Shown: piece by piece, positions 11,481 to 22,680 of the stretch
Numbering within the stretch: position 1 is the first letter of the stretch
Layout: the number at the start of each line of letters is the position of its first letter
Assembly (NCBI GenBank): GCA_025618425.1
Contig: CM046849.1
Span: 28,949,821-29,013,820, forward strand
From: Heliocidaris tuberculata
Taxonomy: Eukaryota; Echinodermata; Echinoidea; Camarodonta; Echinometridae
Direction: 5' to 3'
DNA: 64,000 nt
The notes under the pieces: model-generated
The model's database searches: none
Told to the model about the DNA's origin: nothing
Seen by the model: the letters and a program-made list of their open reading frames with translations, nothing else
Translations under genes and position numbers: made by a program

Positions 11481-12154
11481 CATACTCTTGATTATTATAC
11501 TTTCATTAGCCGTACGATACATGTAGATTCAGAAGAGCATCAAGGATTGCCAAAAAAGGAACGCGAAATATTTAAAAACTGCAAACGTTCATGATCCCTT
11601 TGTAGTTACATATCGAGATTTATCTTTTCATTTCTATTGCTATTTTCTTTCATTTATATTGATGTATTTAAAAAACTTCGATAGATATGATGAAATTATA
11701 GATATGAATAAAAAGAAATGATGTAAAATATATGCATATCAACCTTAGCTTTTTTGGAGTGCTTCACCGTGACAAAGAGCCATACTTTGTTGAAAACTCC
11801 TACTTTTAAAGAAGCTACTGAGATTACTGAACATCATAAATGGCGCACAATTCTTCGACCATGTGTTCATTACGTATTAACCAATCACAAACAAGCAATT
11901 GACATCAGCGCACGCAGCTTGCTGTCTGCGGTTCTCAGACTAGGTTCTCAGACTAGGATCGTATTGTATATGCTTTCCTTTCTGCAGTTGGGTATGTTAC
12001 AAAACATTGAGCTTTGGAGTAGCATGCGTCACACACGTTCCATGCGTCACCTAACTGAAATGGAGGGAGAAAGAGAGAGGGACCGCGATTGTTTTAATCA
12101 CTAGATTGATTCGTGATTGAGGGCTTAAAGCTTTCTTTGAGCATTATCAACCCT

Positions 12155-12159
<5 letters not shown>
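11478..12159. other. No gene recognised
   Basis: A 116-codon frame at 11754-12104 has no recognisable motif and no convincing start or splice context. It also contains a local duplication of 'ggttctcagacta' near 11930-11955. Confidence 0.35.
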
Positions 12160-12196
<37 letters not shown>

Positions 12197-12209
12197 TCTC
12201 TCTCTCTTC

Positions 12210-12246
<37 letters not shown>
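12160..12246. repeat. (CT)n microsatellite
   Basis: Nearly pure TC/CT repeat preceded by a short poly-C run. Confidence 0.95.
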
Positions 12247-12249
<3 letters not shown>

Positions 12250-12697
12250 TCTACATACAGTGATGGGTATTACATTTTGTCTTTTTTACTTTTTTTCCCT
12301 TCTTCGTCATTTTTTCCCCACAGTTTGAGTAGTATAAATGGATTCAAACACAAAACTACAAAAACAGCTAATCCACTAAGATATGTGTGCCTGCCGGCTA
12401 GCTCGCTTCGTGCACACTGCACACGTGAAAGAAGACAAGAAATCGACATACAGTCATGTTGATAAATGTGTCTTATTCTATTTTTCAGTTATTATCTCGT
12501 ACTGTCATATTCGCGCTCAATAAATATCATGAAAACTTTCATTTGAAATTATCAAAACAGAAAGGCTGATATATGAATATTTTAAAAGTCGGAAAGTTGA
12601 TGATTTCCTTCGCAATCGACAAGCTGCACTTCTATAATTTCACAGCATCAAGTATGCGCCATATGGTATAGTTGAAAAATATGACAGGCAGAAACAG

Positions 12698-12721
12698 ATA
12701 ATAATAATAATAATAATAATT

Positions 12722-12752
<31 letters not shown>

Positions 12753-12832
12753 TAATAATAATAATAATAAGAAGAAGAAGAAGAAGAATAGTAATAATAA
12801 TCATAATAATAATAATGATGATGATGATTATG

Positions 12833-12893
<61 letters not shown>

Positions 12894-12960
12894 TAATAAT
12901 AATAATGATAATAATAATAATAATAATAATGATAATAATAATAATAATAATGATAATAAT
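12698..12960. repeat. (AAT)n microsatellite with GAT and GAA variants
   Basis: A trinucleotide run with an (AAG)n island at about 12770-12787 and scattered TGAT variants. It directly adjoins a SINE-like tail, so it probably grew from that element's ATT-type 3' tail. Confidence 0.97.
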
Positions 12961-13076
12961 AGCTGTTTCTTATACTGTTATATAGAGTCTTACCAGTTAC
13001 AATGTAACCGACCAAAGCGCTTACAGCATTATTACCCCGGTCACAGGATTCAGTTGCGATCTGAGGGCCGATTTCC
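12961..13076 (-). mobile_element. SINE-like 3' fragment
   Basis: Read on the minus strand, 'gaccggggtaataatgctgt' and 'aagcgctttggtcggtta' lead into (ATT)n. The 'accccggtcacag' phrase is shared with the SINE at 43838-44055. Confidence 0.5.
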
Positions 13077-13653
13077 AAATAAGCCCGCGTGAATGTGCAT
13101 ATAGGTTAACATACAGATCCGCACAAGCATAGACAAGGGAATACACATTCTGAATGGAAGAGCTTCTTAACGTTCGCTCTTAAGCGAATGAAAGTGTTCC
13201 ATTTCTTTTTTAAAATAATATTGAATGGGAAATGGCTGGTGATGTCCCAATGTTTGCGCGAGCTCTTTTCTCTTTTCATCATCCTTGGTCATTTGTCTCA
13301 ATGGTGAGGGATGCGTTTAGTCGGTACAGCACGCCTTGAGCTAATTTTCTCTCCTCCATTGATTAAGATGTCGCGTTCAAGTCTCTGTGTCAATAACTCC
13401 TCCACGCCCCCCCCCCCCCCCAACCACCGCTCCTCTTCCCAATACCAATTCGTCCAGTTCTGAATATGTCCTTACTTTTTTTCGCCTACTCTAAAAGTAG
13501 TGTGATCACCATTTCGTCTGAGTTTTTTTCCACTTGTCAGTTCGCCTAGTACACATTTGGGACATTGTCGATTAAGTGTCATTTCCACTTGGTCTACTGT
13601 CCGTTTGGGCAATCATTCATGTGGTCTCATACCCATTAGGACTAATGAAATCT
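13077..13653. other. No gene recognised; poly-C tract
   Basis: Contains a poly-C run at about 13407-13420. No exon-like segment supported. Confidence 0.4.
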
Positions 13654-13792
13654 GGGGAGCGTTTCATGAAAGGAAGTTGTCGGATATTTCATCCGACAAC
13701 TGTTATAAGCTACTGAAATCCTTGCATCTGATTGGCTGAGAGCAAATTTGTCGGATAAAATATCTGACAAGTCCTTTCATGAAACGCCCCCC
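13654..13792 (+). mobile_element. Foldback MITE, tandem pair copy 1
   Basis: The left arm GGGGAGCGTTTCATGAAAGG and the continuation 'tgtcggatatttcatccgac' pair with the right arm 'gtcggataaaatatctgaca' and 'cctttcatgaaacgcccc'. The core CTTGCATCTGATTGGCTGAG lies between them. The whole 139-bp unit could fold into a single hairpin. Confidence 0.85.
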
Positions 13793-13793
13793 A

Positions 13794-13931
13794 GGGGAGC
13801 GTTTCATCAAGCGTTTTGTCAGTGATTTTTACCGACAACTGTTATAAGCTACTGAAATCCTTGCATCTGATTGGCTGAGAGCAAATTTGTCGGTAAAAAT
13901 CACTGACAAAACGCTTGATGAAACGCTCCCC
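13794..13931 (+). mobile_element. Foldback MITE, tandem pair copy 2
   Basis: Immediately follows copy 1. The core is identical, but the arms are different: 'ggggagcgtttcatcaagcg' and 'ttttgtcagtgatttttacc' pair with their exact reverse complement on the right over about 46 bases. Having two complete units nose to tail argues for a tandem or self-targeted insertion. Confidence 0.85.
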
Positions 13932-14168
13932 TGTTGGCAGGGGCGACAGGTTGGTTGCAGCAGGGTTCAATATTGTACCAAGGGCAGTAACCGAACTCAT
14001 GAGTATGTAGCCGAGTCGTTCATTACACCAAATTACACTAGTTTTTATAATAATGGAAATAATTAACGTGGCAGTTTAAATCCAAGAATAAGAGAGGAAC
14101 TGGATTAAAGTGAATCAGAATAGAAAGGAGATGAAATTTAACTGGGCAAGCTTGATACTAGATGAATG

Positions 14169-14389
14169 CAGGGGCGGATCCAGGGTGGTTACTGGGGTCC
14201 GGACCCCCTCCCCCCCCCCCCTTTTTTTCCATGACATACATGACATAGGTTTTTGTGTACTGGACCCCACGCATTTTCTCCCTGACAATTTATTCATTTT
14301 TTGTTTGCTTATCAGAATTTGGGGGCATTATACCCCCCCCCCCCTCCCCCCCCCCCCCCCTTTAACAAAATCCTGGATCCGCCCCTGAA
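14169..14389. mobile_element. Poly-C MITE with GGGGCGGATCC termini
   Basis: The ends read AGGGGCGGATCCAGG and CCTGGATCCGCCCCT, exact reverse complements over about 15 bases. The interior has two long poly-C tracts. Related copies lie at 49018-49186 and, more diverged, at 3378, 39215 and 43305. Confidence 0.75.
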
Positions 14390-14460
14390 ATGGGTACTGG
14401 ACCGAATGGCAATAAACATTCTCCTATTAGACACTGCCACTTCTAATCAAAGCAACGCAA

Positions 14461-14692
14461 TAAGCCAGTTTGTAATTACAGTGTGCGTATGTGCAGATAA
14501 AGGTCATTTGTACCGAGTACAATTGACCTCTATACGCTTTCAAAGCTATGTTTCAAAGTGTGCGCACATGATGCGCTCACCAGTATGATTTTACGTGTTA
14601 AGCAAGTAGCGCTTCCATCAAAACAGATGCGCGTACGCGTACAAATTGGGGTCCGAGTCATTTTTACCATGAGCTAATTACGAACTGCCTTA
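14461..14692 (+). mobile_element. MITE, TAAGCCAGTTTGTAATTAC ends
   Basis: The terminal inverted repeats TAAGCCAGTTTGTAATTAC and 'taattacgaactgcctta' enclose about 232 bp. The interior ('aaggtcatttgtaccgagta', 'caattgacctctatacgctt', 'ttttacgtgttaagcaagta') matches 21741-21961 in inverted orientation. Confidence 0.8.
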
Positions 14693-16490
14693 TTCGCATT
14701 GGTCACTATATCCCTGTATCTTGGTGGAAGTGATATATATATCTTTCGAGCAGCAGAGGGGTTACATGTACCCGGCTACCAATTTAAAAATTATTACCTC
14801 ATTATGACAAAATATCCATACGATTTTTTTTTTTATTATTGTTTTCCAAACTTTTGAAGAACACACATCTCGATTTTGGTTAACGATCTTCGCCTCCGCG
14901 ACCCACACACCACAGACACACGCATATTGTTGATGTAGCAGTAATTCATTTTGTTTTCCCCCATTAAAGCACTCCCTTGACGAAAATTGCCCAAACAGTT
15001 GTTTGATTCAATAGCATGTGCCCTTTTCTTACCAGGGGATCGACGGGGAAGCGTTTAGACTCGAAGTCAATTTGCTGTATGATTTCTCCATTGCACCACT
15101 TTCAGAAATTGGCACACAAGATTTGGAATACTCGATTGGTGGCAATCACTTTGACTTGGCTGTCATCTCCTCTAGGGGTGTGTATTGAAAAAAATTTAAT
15201 TAGCCTACTTCTGTGAACATGTAGCGTTATTCATGCACCATTCCAGTTACTGAGGTCCGTCGTGGTGGAAAAAACAGTAGCGTGGCCAAAGGGCGACTAA
15301 CAGGGGAAATTCCCCTTCCCCCCCCCCCCAAGAAAAAACAACAAACATATCTAGATATTTTTAAAGGCACGTTCAAAATTGTTGTCCCCAAATTTGTAGC
15401 ATAAAGTGTGGGTACACGTGAGGGTATTTCTTTTCTCTGTATTTTGAGGGCTCATTCGCTGTTCTGTAACCCCCCCCCCCCCCCCCCCCCCGCTCCTGCT
15501 AATTTACATGAACAAGCTATATAGATACGCCTTTGTAAAAGAATGAAGATTCACCCTGAATACCTGCTCAAAGTTCTGGAAGATTTCGCCAAACAGTTTT
15601 GTCCTTCATGTCCTTGCCGTATTGTTCTTTCTGGCCGTTTTGGCGTATCATGGAGATGGAGTAATCTTTGTAATTGACTCTCTATCAAGACGCAGATTGA
15701 TTTGGGAGTAGAGGAATCGTGCTAATTTGGGCCCAGAAAATCCATATACCCTTCAAAATTAAATAAATTCAAGCGAAATTCTTCAATTACAATTACAAAT
15801 CAATTATGTCCACACTCTTGCCAAGGAATGTGAAAACGGTTCGATATTCGTGCCACGCTTTCGAGGGAAAATTATCACCAAAAAAAAAAAATGCTCTATG
15901 TGTTTGGGATTCCTTGCTGGAATCCTATATCTTCTCTTGAGAGATCACAGCTAGGTTAAACACCGAAATCGGACTCTAAATATTGGTAAAGACGACTTGA
16001 AAGCAGTAGACAAGTTGACGAACTCCCGCAGAATTAAAAGCTCTTTTTCCTCTCTTTTTCTCACTAACGGTCGTCAAAGTTATAGTTTGAGGATAATTTT
16101 CACGTTTACTTAAGAAGTAGATTTTATTGTGGGATAGGCTCCCTCTTGATAACTAAGAATTAAGAGATACATATCTTTCGTGTTTTTATTATTGTGTTTT
16201 AAATGTATTTATTATTGAATTTATTTCTCGTCCAAAGGAAACCCTTTCGGCAATATCCACAATTATAGTATATATTTACATCACATATGAAGGGAATTGT
16301 ATCCTCGTTAAACCTCTTTACTTTCTACGAATTTGAGAGAGAGACGTCATATCTCGGGACACTTTACTTGCCAGAGAAGTGTGCCTCTTAGTTAGATAGC
16401 ATTCATGCAGTTTTTTCACCAATGAAATAAGGTGATTGGTAGATTTTATTTGTAGGTTAAGGACTCACCTAAGCAGTCTTATTGGGGTAA
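14693..16490. other. No gene recognised; poly-C tracts
   Basis: Poly-C tracts at about 15319-15330 and 15470-15491 belong to the poly-C repeat family. Other sequence is AT-rich with no exon I can support. Confidence 0.4.
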
Positions 16491-16611
16491 CCTCGCTAGT
16501 CATAAGGACCGCTATTCATAAGGACCACTTATTCATAAGGACCGCTATCCATAACGCGTGACTAAATGAATAGCGGTTTTGAATGAATAGCGGTCCTTCT
16601 GAATAGCGAGC
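16491..16611. mobile_element. Foldback element with ACGCGT loop, copy 1
   Basis: Repeats of 'attcataaggaccgct' on the left arm face 'gaatagcggtccttctgaat' on the right arm, and ACGCGT lies near the turn. The outer ends are CCTCGCTA and TAGCGAGC. No coding frame. Confidence 0.8.
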
Positions 16612-16628
16612 AAACCATAGACAAATTA

Positions 16629-16729
16629 CCTCGCTATTCATAAGGACCTCAGTTCATAAGGACCACTGTTAATAACGCGTGTTAAATGAATAGCGATTTT
16701 CTATGCGGCGGTCCTTATGAATAGCGAGC
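16629..16729. mobile_element. Foldback element with ACGCGT loop, copy 2
   Basis: Same outer ends and ACGCGT turn as the copy 18 bp upstream, with substitutions and a shorter arm. The side-by-side pairing repeats what is seen at 13654-13931. Confidence 0.8.
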
Positions 16730-17512
16730 AGATCCCGTCTTGTTGGCTAGCATGGAAACAAAAATATATAAATTGTCTAATAGCACTTTTCCTCTGTTTT
16801 TACTTCTTCTTTGGGGGGGGGGGTGTTTAATTAACTGCCTGTATTATCATACACACAATCAAAGCTCAATTCAACCAATTAACTTTCTCTAAAATGTACA
16901 ATTTTATTGATAGGTTCATACAAATATTTCCCTGTAATGTTATGTTCTTAAATGGCAATTTTGTAATTACTGTAAACTCAACAAAGACTGTGTTGTTAAG
17001 TATTTTTTTATTCGATAAACCGAAGTGTGTTTTTTTTTTAAATGATGTGATGAACCTCCGGGTCTCGAGAAATTGTTCTGAAGAAATATGACTTGCTGTC
17101 ATCCAACTTATCAAACGAGTCATTGCTTTTTACTTGTCTTAAGAATAACTATAACTCAGTATAGAGAGTGCGTACATTTCGAATAGTGAATGTCATTAAC
17201 GTACCACTTTTTTTTAAAAATGCAATGCTATGTTAATGAGAGGTTTTTCTTTTTGACATTTCGAGCTTCGCACACAATATTTAAGTCGTGTTCTACTTTT
17301 CCGCTGTAGAATGGGTTTATCTTCACTTGATTCTTGTTGAGAATAGCGTAGATTTGATCTGTTGATCGAGCTTAAGAGTTTTATCAAAGTAAACAAAAAA
17401 ATGAATAAAATACAAAGTCGCCAGTTACTTGCAAGTTTATGAATAAAGTCCTAAACTCATAACAGTAGAATCCGATTCCAAAGTCACGATCAGAAACATA
17501 TGACAATTCTTT
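16730..17512. other. No gene recognised
   Basis: AT-rich, with a short poly-G run near 16814. Complementary frames of 65 and 85 codons at 16866-17123 overlap on opposite strands and have no recognisable motif. Confidence 0.4.
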
Positions 17513-17620
17513 TTTCTCTCCTCCCTCTCTCTCTCTCTCTCTCTCTCTTACTCTCTTTCTCTCTGTCTCTCTGTCTCTCTCTCTCTCCCCCCCCCCCCCG
17601 ACCCTCTCTATCTCTCCCTC
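17513..17620. repeat. CT-rich microsatellite
   Basis: CTCT blocks with an internal poly-C run. Confidence 0.93.
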
Positions 17621-17838
17621 TCTCTTCCCTTACATATGCTATTCAATTTCCAGGATATATTTACTGTAATACCAAATAGTCGTTATTGATCATGTAATGA
17701 TTAGAAAATTCCCATTTCCAATACATGGACAATCCAGAGGAAAAAAAAGAAGTAGGGGATAATAAAAAAAAAAAAGCAGTATGCAAATAAATCACTGGCG
17801 AAGATGCTTCAAACATGACTCGAGGTTGTTTCCCTTTT

Positions 17839-17851
17839 TCTTTTTTCTTTT

Positions 17852-17885
<34 letters not shown>

Positions 17886-17888
17886 CTT
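17839..17888. repeat. Poly-T tract
   Basis: Near-pure T run; the lysine- and arginine-rich minus-strand frame over it is an artefact. Confidence 0.9.
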
Positions 17889-18511
17889 TCCCGAGAAATC
17901 AACAGACGACAGATGACATGAAATTCGTTATTTTCGACTTTCAAGCAAAAAAAAAAGAGAAGAAAACAAAACCAAAAAAAAAGGCAGAAGTCAGGCGCCG
18001 GGTAAAGAATCTGGAATTGGTGCTTGGAGAGCCGCAGGGGTACAGCGAGGTGTATGGAAGGGGGCTGAAGCTTGTAACCTCCCGTTCGAATAGAGTGAGG
18101 GCGAGCAGTGGCGAGTAGCCTAGCATTGTAGATGGTACTCTTAATCGTTCCCAATGATTACCCATCGTTATCAATGGAAATCTGTTTAAAGGTGCATTTC
18201 CACTTTCGACAATGAAAACTATAAACTGCATGGAGAGTTAGTTTATTCCAAAGGCTTGAAATGATCGGTATTTAACACCGCAAGCGATATCGCTAAATTT
18301 CCATCAATATCTATACATGTAGGTATATATATATACATTAATTGGGAATAAATCAAGCCAAGTTGTTCATTTGTGAATGAAGAAAGCCAATATATTGGTA
18401 CAAAATAATATGGAAAAAATGTCTTTGTTCGATTCTTATTCGGTCACTTTAATCGCAAAATGAATTAATTACCTTTTAAGGTTAACCATGTGCTGGGTGT
18501 GGTTAATGCAC

Positions 18512-18548
18512 AATGATAATAATGATAATAATAATAATAATAATAATG

Positions 18549-18579
<31 letters not shown>

Positions 18580-18596
18580 TGATAATAATAATAATG

Positions 18597-18627
<31 letters not shown>

Positions 18628-18895
18628 TGATGATAATAATGATGATAATAATAATAATGATAATAATAATAATAATAATAATAATGATGATGATAATAAC
18701 GATGATAATAATAATAATAATGATAATAATAATAATATAATAATAATAATGATAATAATGATAATAATAATAATAATAATGATGATAATAATGATGATAA
18801 TAATAATAATAATAATAATCATAATCATAATGATAATAATAATAATAATAATAATAACGATAATAATAATAATAATAATAAAAATAATAATAATG

Positions 18896-18983
<88 letters not shown>
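18512..18983. repeat. (AAT)n microsatellite, about 470 bp, patterned with GAT
   Basis: AAT units interrupted by GAT and GATGAT blocks at irregular spacing, almost pure AAT in the last 90 bases. All frames over it (poly-Asn, poly-Ile, poly-Tyr) are artefacts. The pure end abuts a SINE tail at 18984. Confidence 0.97.
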
Positions 18984-18985
<2 letters not shown>

Positions 18986-19210
18986 TGTCTTGTTTACCCA
19001 GGATAGCCTCATCAGTATTATATACTGTTCTCCCTGAGGGTCCTGCAATCATACTATTATCCCGGCTTTAGCAGAGCTACCGTGGTGCTCACGCATTCAA
19101 GGAATTCCTTCCTACCGGGTACCCATTTACCTCACCTGGGTGGAGAGTGGCAAAATGTAGATTAATGTCTCGCCAAAGGACGTTAGTGTCCTTTGCACAA
19201 AGGGCATTAT
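18984..19210 (-). mobile_element. SINE body ending in (ATT)n
   Basis: On the minus strand it shares the order 'tttggc.agacattaat', 'ccacccaggtg', 'aaatgggtaccc' and 'ggctatcctgggtaaacaag' with the copies at 35635, 43838 and 46325, then runs into the (ATT)n array. The tRNA-like head is not obvious here, so the copy is probably truncated. Confidence 0.65.
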
Positions 19211-19399
19211 AAGAAAATACACGGAGAACCGGCAAAATTTAATGTCTTTTTTTTTTCAGGTAATCTTCCAAGGAATGGTTTGGCTTATCAAATATTAATT
19301 GGTATGGGTGAAAAACAAATCTTTGCTTTTTCTCAATCACTTTCAAACTGATATTGCGGATTATATTTTATCTAATATATCGATGTCGAACACGAACGC

Positions 19400-19570
19400 A
19401 AAGACTTTCGTGAAATAAACCCAAGGTCAATTTCAATACCCTATATAGTATATCAGATATAAATTATATTCCGATTACGAATTACGTCATTTTAATGTTC
19501 GCACATTTCAATAGGTGATGGACAAGGCTATTTATTTTTTTGAATGCCTTAAGTTGAGTTTTCGAAAGTC
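19400..19570 (+). repeat. Dispersed repeat, second copy at 33395-33550
   Basis: 'gttcgcacatttc', 'aggtgat.gacaaggctatt' and 'ttgagttttcgaaa' occur in the same order and orientation in both places. No coding frame; family unknown. Confidence 0.6.
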
Positions 19571-20639
19571 TTTGATTGTCTTGTCGATGGTTTTGAAAGA
19601 AATCTTACCGTGTGGGTTGAAGAGGGTGTTTTATTTTACATCATCTCCACTAAACACGAACTACACCTCCAGGAATTTTTGAAAAATTCATACGAGATCA
19701 TACGAATCGGGAAACCCCTTATTTGACATGCAAGTACATTATCTCAAGGTTTATATGCAAGCTTCTGTTTTGATCCTTATGACCTCTACATAACTAGAAA
19801 GCAGTTCACATTTGAGAACGAAAATGAAATATTGATAGAGATCGTGTAAAGCATGAAGGAAAGATAGTTTGTAGAAATATAATTGGTGAATATGATGAAA
19901 GATAGATATATGTTCTATGAATACGACAGAAGATTTTTAAAAAGAAATATAATTCATGGCAAGAATATATTAATTGACTATAGCAACAAATTCACTTCCG
20001 AGAACAAAAATGCAAGTAGGCTAAAATTAAGTATAAAACATGAAACTGAATTCTGCTCAAAAGTTTTCTTGGAATACATCCGAAGAAACATGAAACCCTA
20101 TAGAAATGTAATGAAAAAGGATAATGATCGGTAATGACTCCTAAAAGCCAACTTCTAAGGATAAAGGAGTATGATGAGGATAGATGTTAACAAACATGGA
20201 CCAAGGGAAGAAGGAAAACCCGCACAATATATGTCTGATATAAAATAAAAGATATTAAAAAATGTAGTTTATATGATAGTGAAAATATCTAGTCTTTTTG
20301 CGCCGGTATCGGCCGGCTTAGGCATGTCAGGCGCTCGTGGTGTAATATTACGCAACGCACACGACTATATATTACAATAATTGCAAAAAAAAGCAAAAAA
20401 TCAGGTAAAATGAAAGGTAAAGTTGTTATCATTATTATTATCATTATTTATTCGGCAAAGACAAAATCAAGAAATCAGTGAATACAAAACAACAGTAGAT
20501 TTGAACGAAATCGGATAAACGATAAGAATCTTATGAATCTTTAAGGTTAGAATCACCATACATTTTAAACTGGCGAATTTTCCTTTCATTTGGTCCAACA
20601 AAACAAAATAAATAAAACATATTTTTTCGAAATGTATGA
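19571..20639. other. No gene recognised
   Basis: AT-rich. The 83-codon frame at 19883 is Lys/Asn-rich in the manner of AT-rich noncoding DNA and lacks splice context. Confidence 0.4.
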
Positions 20640-20903
20640 TTGGGCAGCTCTTTTTTTTTTTTTTTTTTTAGGTGGCCTACAACAAGTCAATATCTATAAT
20701 ATTGATATTCTGAGTAAAAAGGGAAAAAAAAGAAAAAAGGTAATTCGGGGTAAAACTAGACATTCATTTCTCTTTTCACTTATACTTGTTAGAAAATGTA
20801 GATTATTCTTTAACAAGTGGGCAATCATTTTTGATGTAATTTTGGTCGATAAGTTGCGCCTTTGCCATCATTTGCTAGTTATCAGTCTTGTGGAAGGTTG
20901 ACC

Positions 20904-21053
20904 ATGTTCAGTTTTTTTGTTTTTATTTTTGTTTTGTTTTTTTGTTTTTTGTTTTTTTTTTTGTTTTTTTTTTTGTTTGTTTGTTGTTTTGTTTTGTTTT
21001 TTTGTTTTTTTTTTTGTTTTTTTTGTTTGTTTGTTTGTTTGTTTGTTTTTTGC
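20904..21053. repeat. T-rich (TTTG)n tract
   Basis: Runs of T broken by single G bases, ending in a clean (TTTG)n block. A plain poly-T run lies separately at about 20650-20670. The Phe-rich frame is an artefact. Confidence 0.93.
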
Positions 21054-21740
21054 ATTTGTAAAGCATGCACCATCCTGCCCCCAACCCCCCCCCCCCCCCT
21101 GGACGTTGGACTAATTGGCATCGAACCGGATGGCAATTCACCCTATAATTCCAAGGTTGACCACCTTCAGAATGATGAAAAATTGAATGACCGAACCTTT
21201 TATATTCATATTATTGTTCAGAACCTGAATCAGGTATATGTTAAAATGCTCATATTTTACTATTACGATTTATTTTTATAATCGGATCGCACAGTCGATC
21301 GTATAGTGTGCGGTGGGCTTAAGTTTTCTCGATATCACAAACACAACCCCCTGTAAATTAATGATTACCGAATTCGCCTGTCGCGGCTCACAAGCTTAAA
21401 GTTCGTCTCCTCTCTATTAGAGACACTCTAGGGAGGAGAGAGAAGGCGTTCTTTAAGTACTTCCGAGAGAGTGCTTCAATCTGTTCATGCATGCTTGATG
21501 AATGCACGTATTAATTCTTCAGTATCACTTTGGTTGTTTTCAGCAAATTTTTTCCAACGGTTTTATATCACTCCGTGTTTTTCATCGTGTTAGCAATTCC
21601 CTTAATACTTGTTATGCACAAACCGGCAAATTCCTGCCGAAGTCGGTAGACCGCATACATGTACATTGTAAATTTTCTTGCCCATAAAATATGATATAAG
21701 TAATCTTTTACCCTCCTGACGATTGCGTCATTACGTGCGC
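21054..21740. other. No gene recognised
   Basis: A short poly-C run at about 21086-21099 and otherwise unremarkable sequence. The phrase 'gattgcgtcattacgtgcgc' at about 21721 is a remnant of the element seen whole at 32885-33225. Confidence 0.4.
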
Positions 21741-21961
21741 TAAGCCAGTTCGTAAAATGGGTACAAAAATTAACGACCCCAATTTGCACGCGCATACACG
21801 CATCTGTTTTGGTGGCCGCGCTACTTGTTTAACACGTAAAATCACACTGGCGCGTGCATCATGGTACGCACGCTGTGAAAGCGTATAGAGGTCAATTGTA
21901 ATCGGTACAAAATTATTGACCTTTATGTGCACGTGCACAATCGTAATTACGAACCGGCTTA
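21741..21961 (-). mobile_element. MITE, inverted copy of the 14461-14692 family
   Basis: The ends 'taagccagttcgtaaaatgg' and 'cgtaattacgaaccggctta', and the inner phrases 'ctacttgtttaacacgtaaa' and 'gcgtatagaggtcaattgta', are the reverse complement of the 14461 copy. It appears inserted into a second repeat, fragments of which flank it on both sides. Confidence 0.8.
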
Positions 21962-22106
21962 TTAATCCATACGCGAGTTATTAAAAGTAGTGCTTGCACT
22001 GTCCATTTTGCAGTTATTTTTTTTAAAACGATATCACTCTTTCATGACGCGCAATTTGACCGTGCAAGTCACTGACGCGGTCCTAACGTCAGCAAATGAC
22101 TCCTCT
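21962..22106 (+). repeat. Repeat shared with 32955-33095
   Basis: 'ccatacgc.agttattaaaa', 'aacgatatcactctttcatg' and 'ctgacgcggtcct.acgtca' occur in the same order in both places, about 145 bp. Confidence 0.75.
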
Positions 22107-22489
22107 TGTGAGCCGAACAAACATGCAGATGCTTTCTTGGGAGTCAGGTAAAAGACACCATCAACCAACCGGAGATGAATTGATTCGTGGGCGATCATTT
22201 ACCTAGTATGACGTCTCCGAGACATTAAACTCTTCAAAGGAACCTCGTTACTATAAAGTTTATGGTTTGTTTGATTTTCAATTGAGAACCGACTCACTTT
22301 GGTTACATTAAGACAACATCTCTCGTCTCCCGTTAATGTTACCATAATACTTAGAAAGATGTTAAGATAGAGTGTTAATTATGAAAAGAAATAATCCAAG
22401 ATCTGCATTTCAAAGCTATATAGAGGAACATGGAACAAAGTCTAACCTTAGAATGTCGTAATTTCTTGGTGGTAAAATGTAGAGGTGTC
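22107..22489. other. No gene recognised
   Basis: Unremarkable AT-rich sequence. Confidence 0.35.
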
Positions 22490-22680
22490 GTTGGGACACT
22501 TTTTGACTGGATATGCAAAGGTCGTGAGTTCGAGTCCAGGTACAGCACATAATTTTGTCCTTCGACATGGCATCAATCTAGATAATGTAACTCTCGACCC
22601 TGGTGCAGTGAATGGATACATGAAGCAGTGCTGATGCCGTGGTAGCGTCATTCCATTATGGACATTAGCGCCGTACAAAT
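22490..22680 (+). mobile_element. tRNA-derived SINE
   Basis: B-box-like GAGTTCGAGTCC near 22528, then 'ctctcgaccctggtgcagtg' and 'tgctgatgccgtggta', in the order seen in the 42225 copy. The CCTGG at about 22596 is the unoccupied version of the site filled by a MITE at 2418. Confidence 0.6.

Noticed and set aside
18488..19048. Several 75-181-codon frames of Asn, Asp, Ile or Tyr
   Set aside because: All arise from the (AAT)n/(GAT)n array in its six frames.
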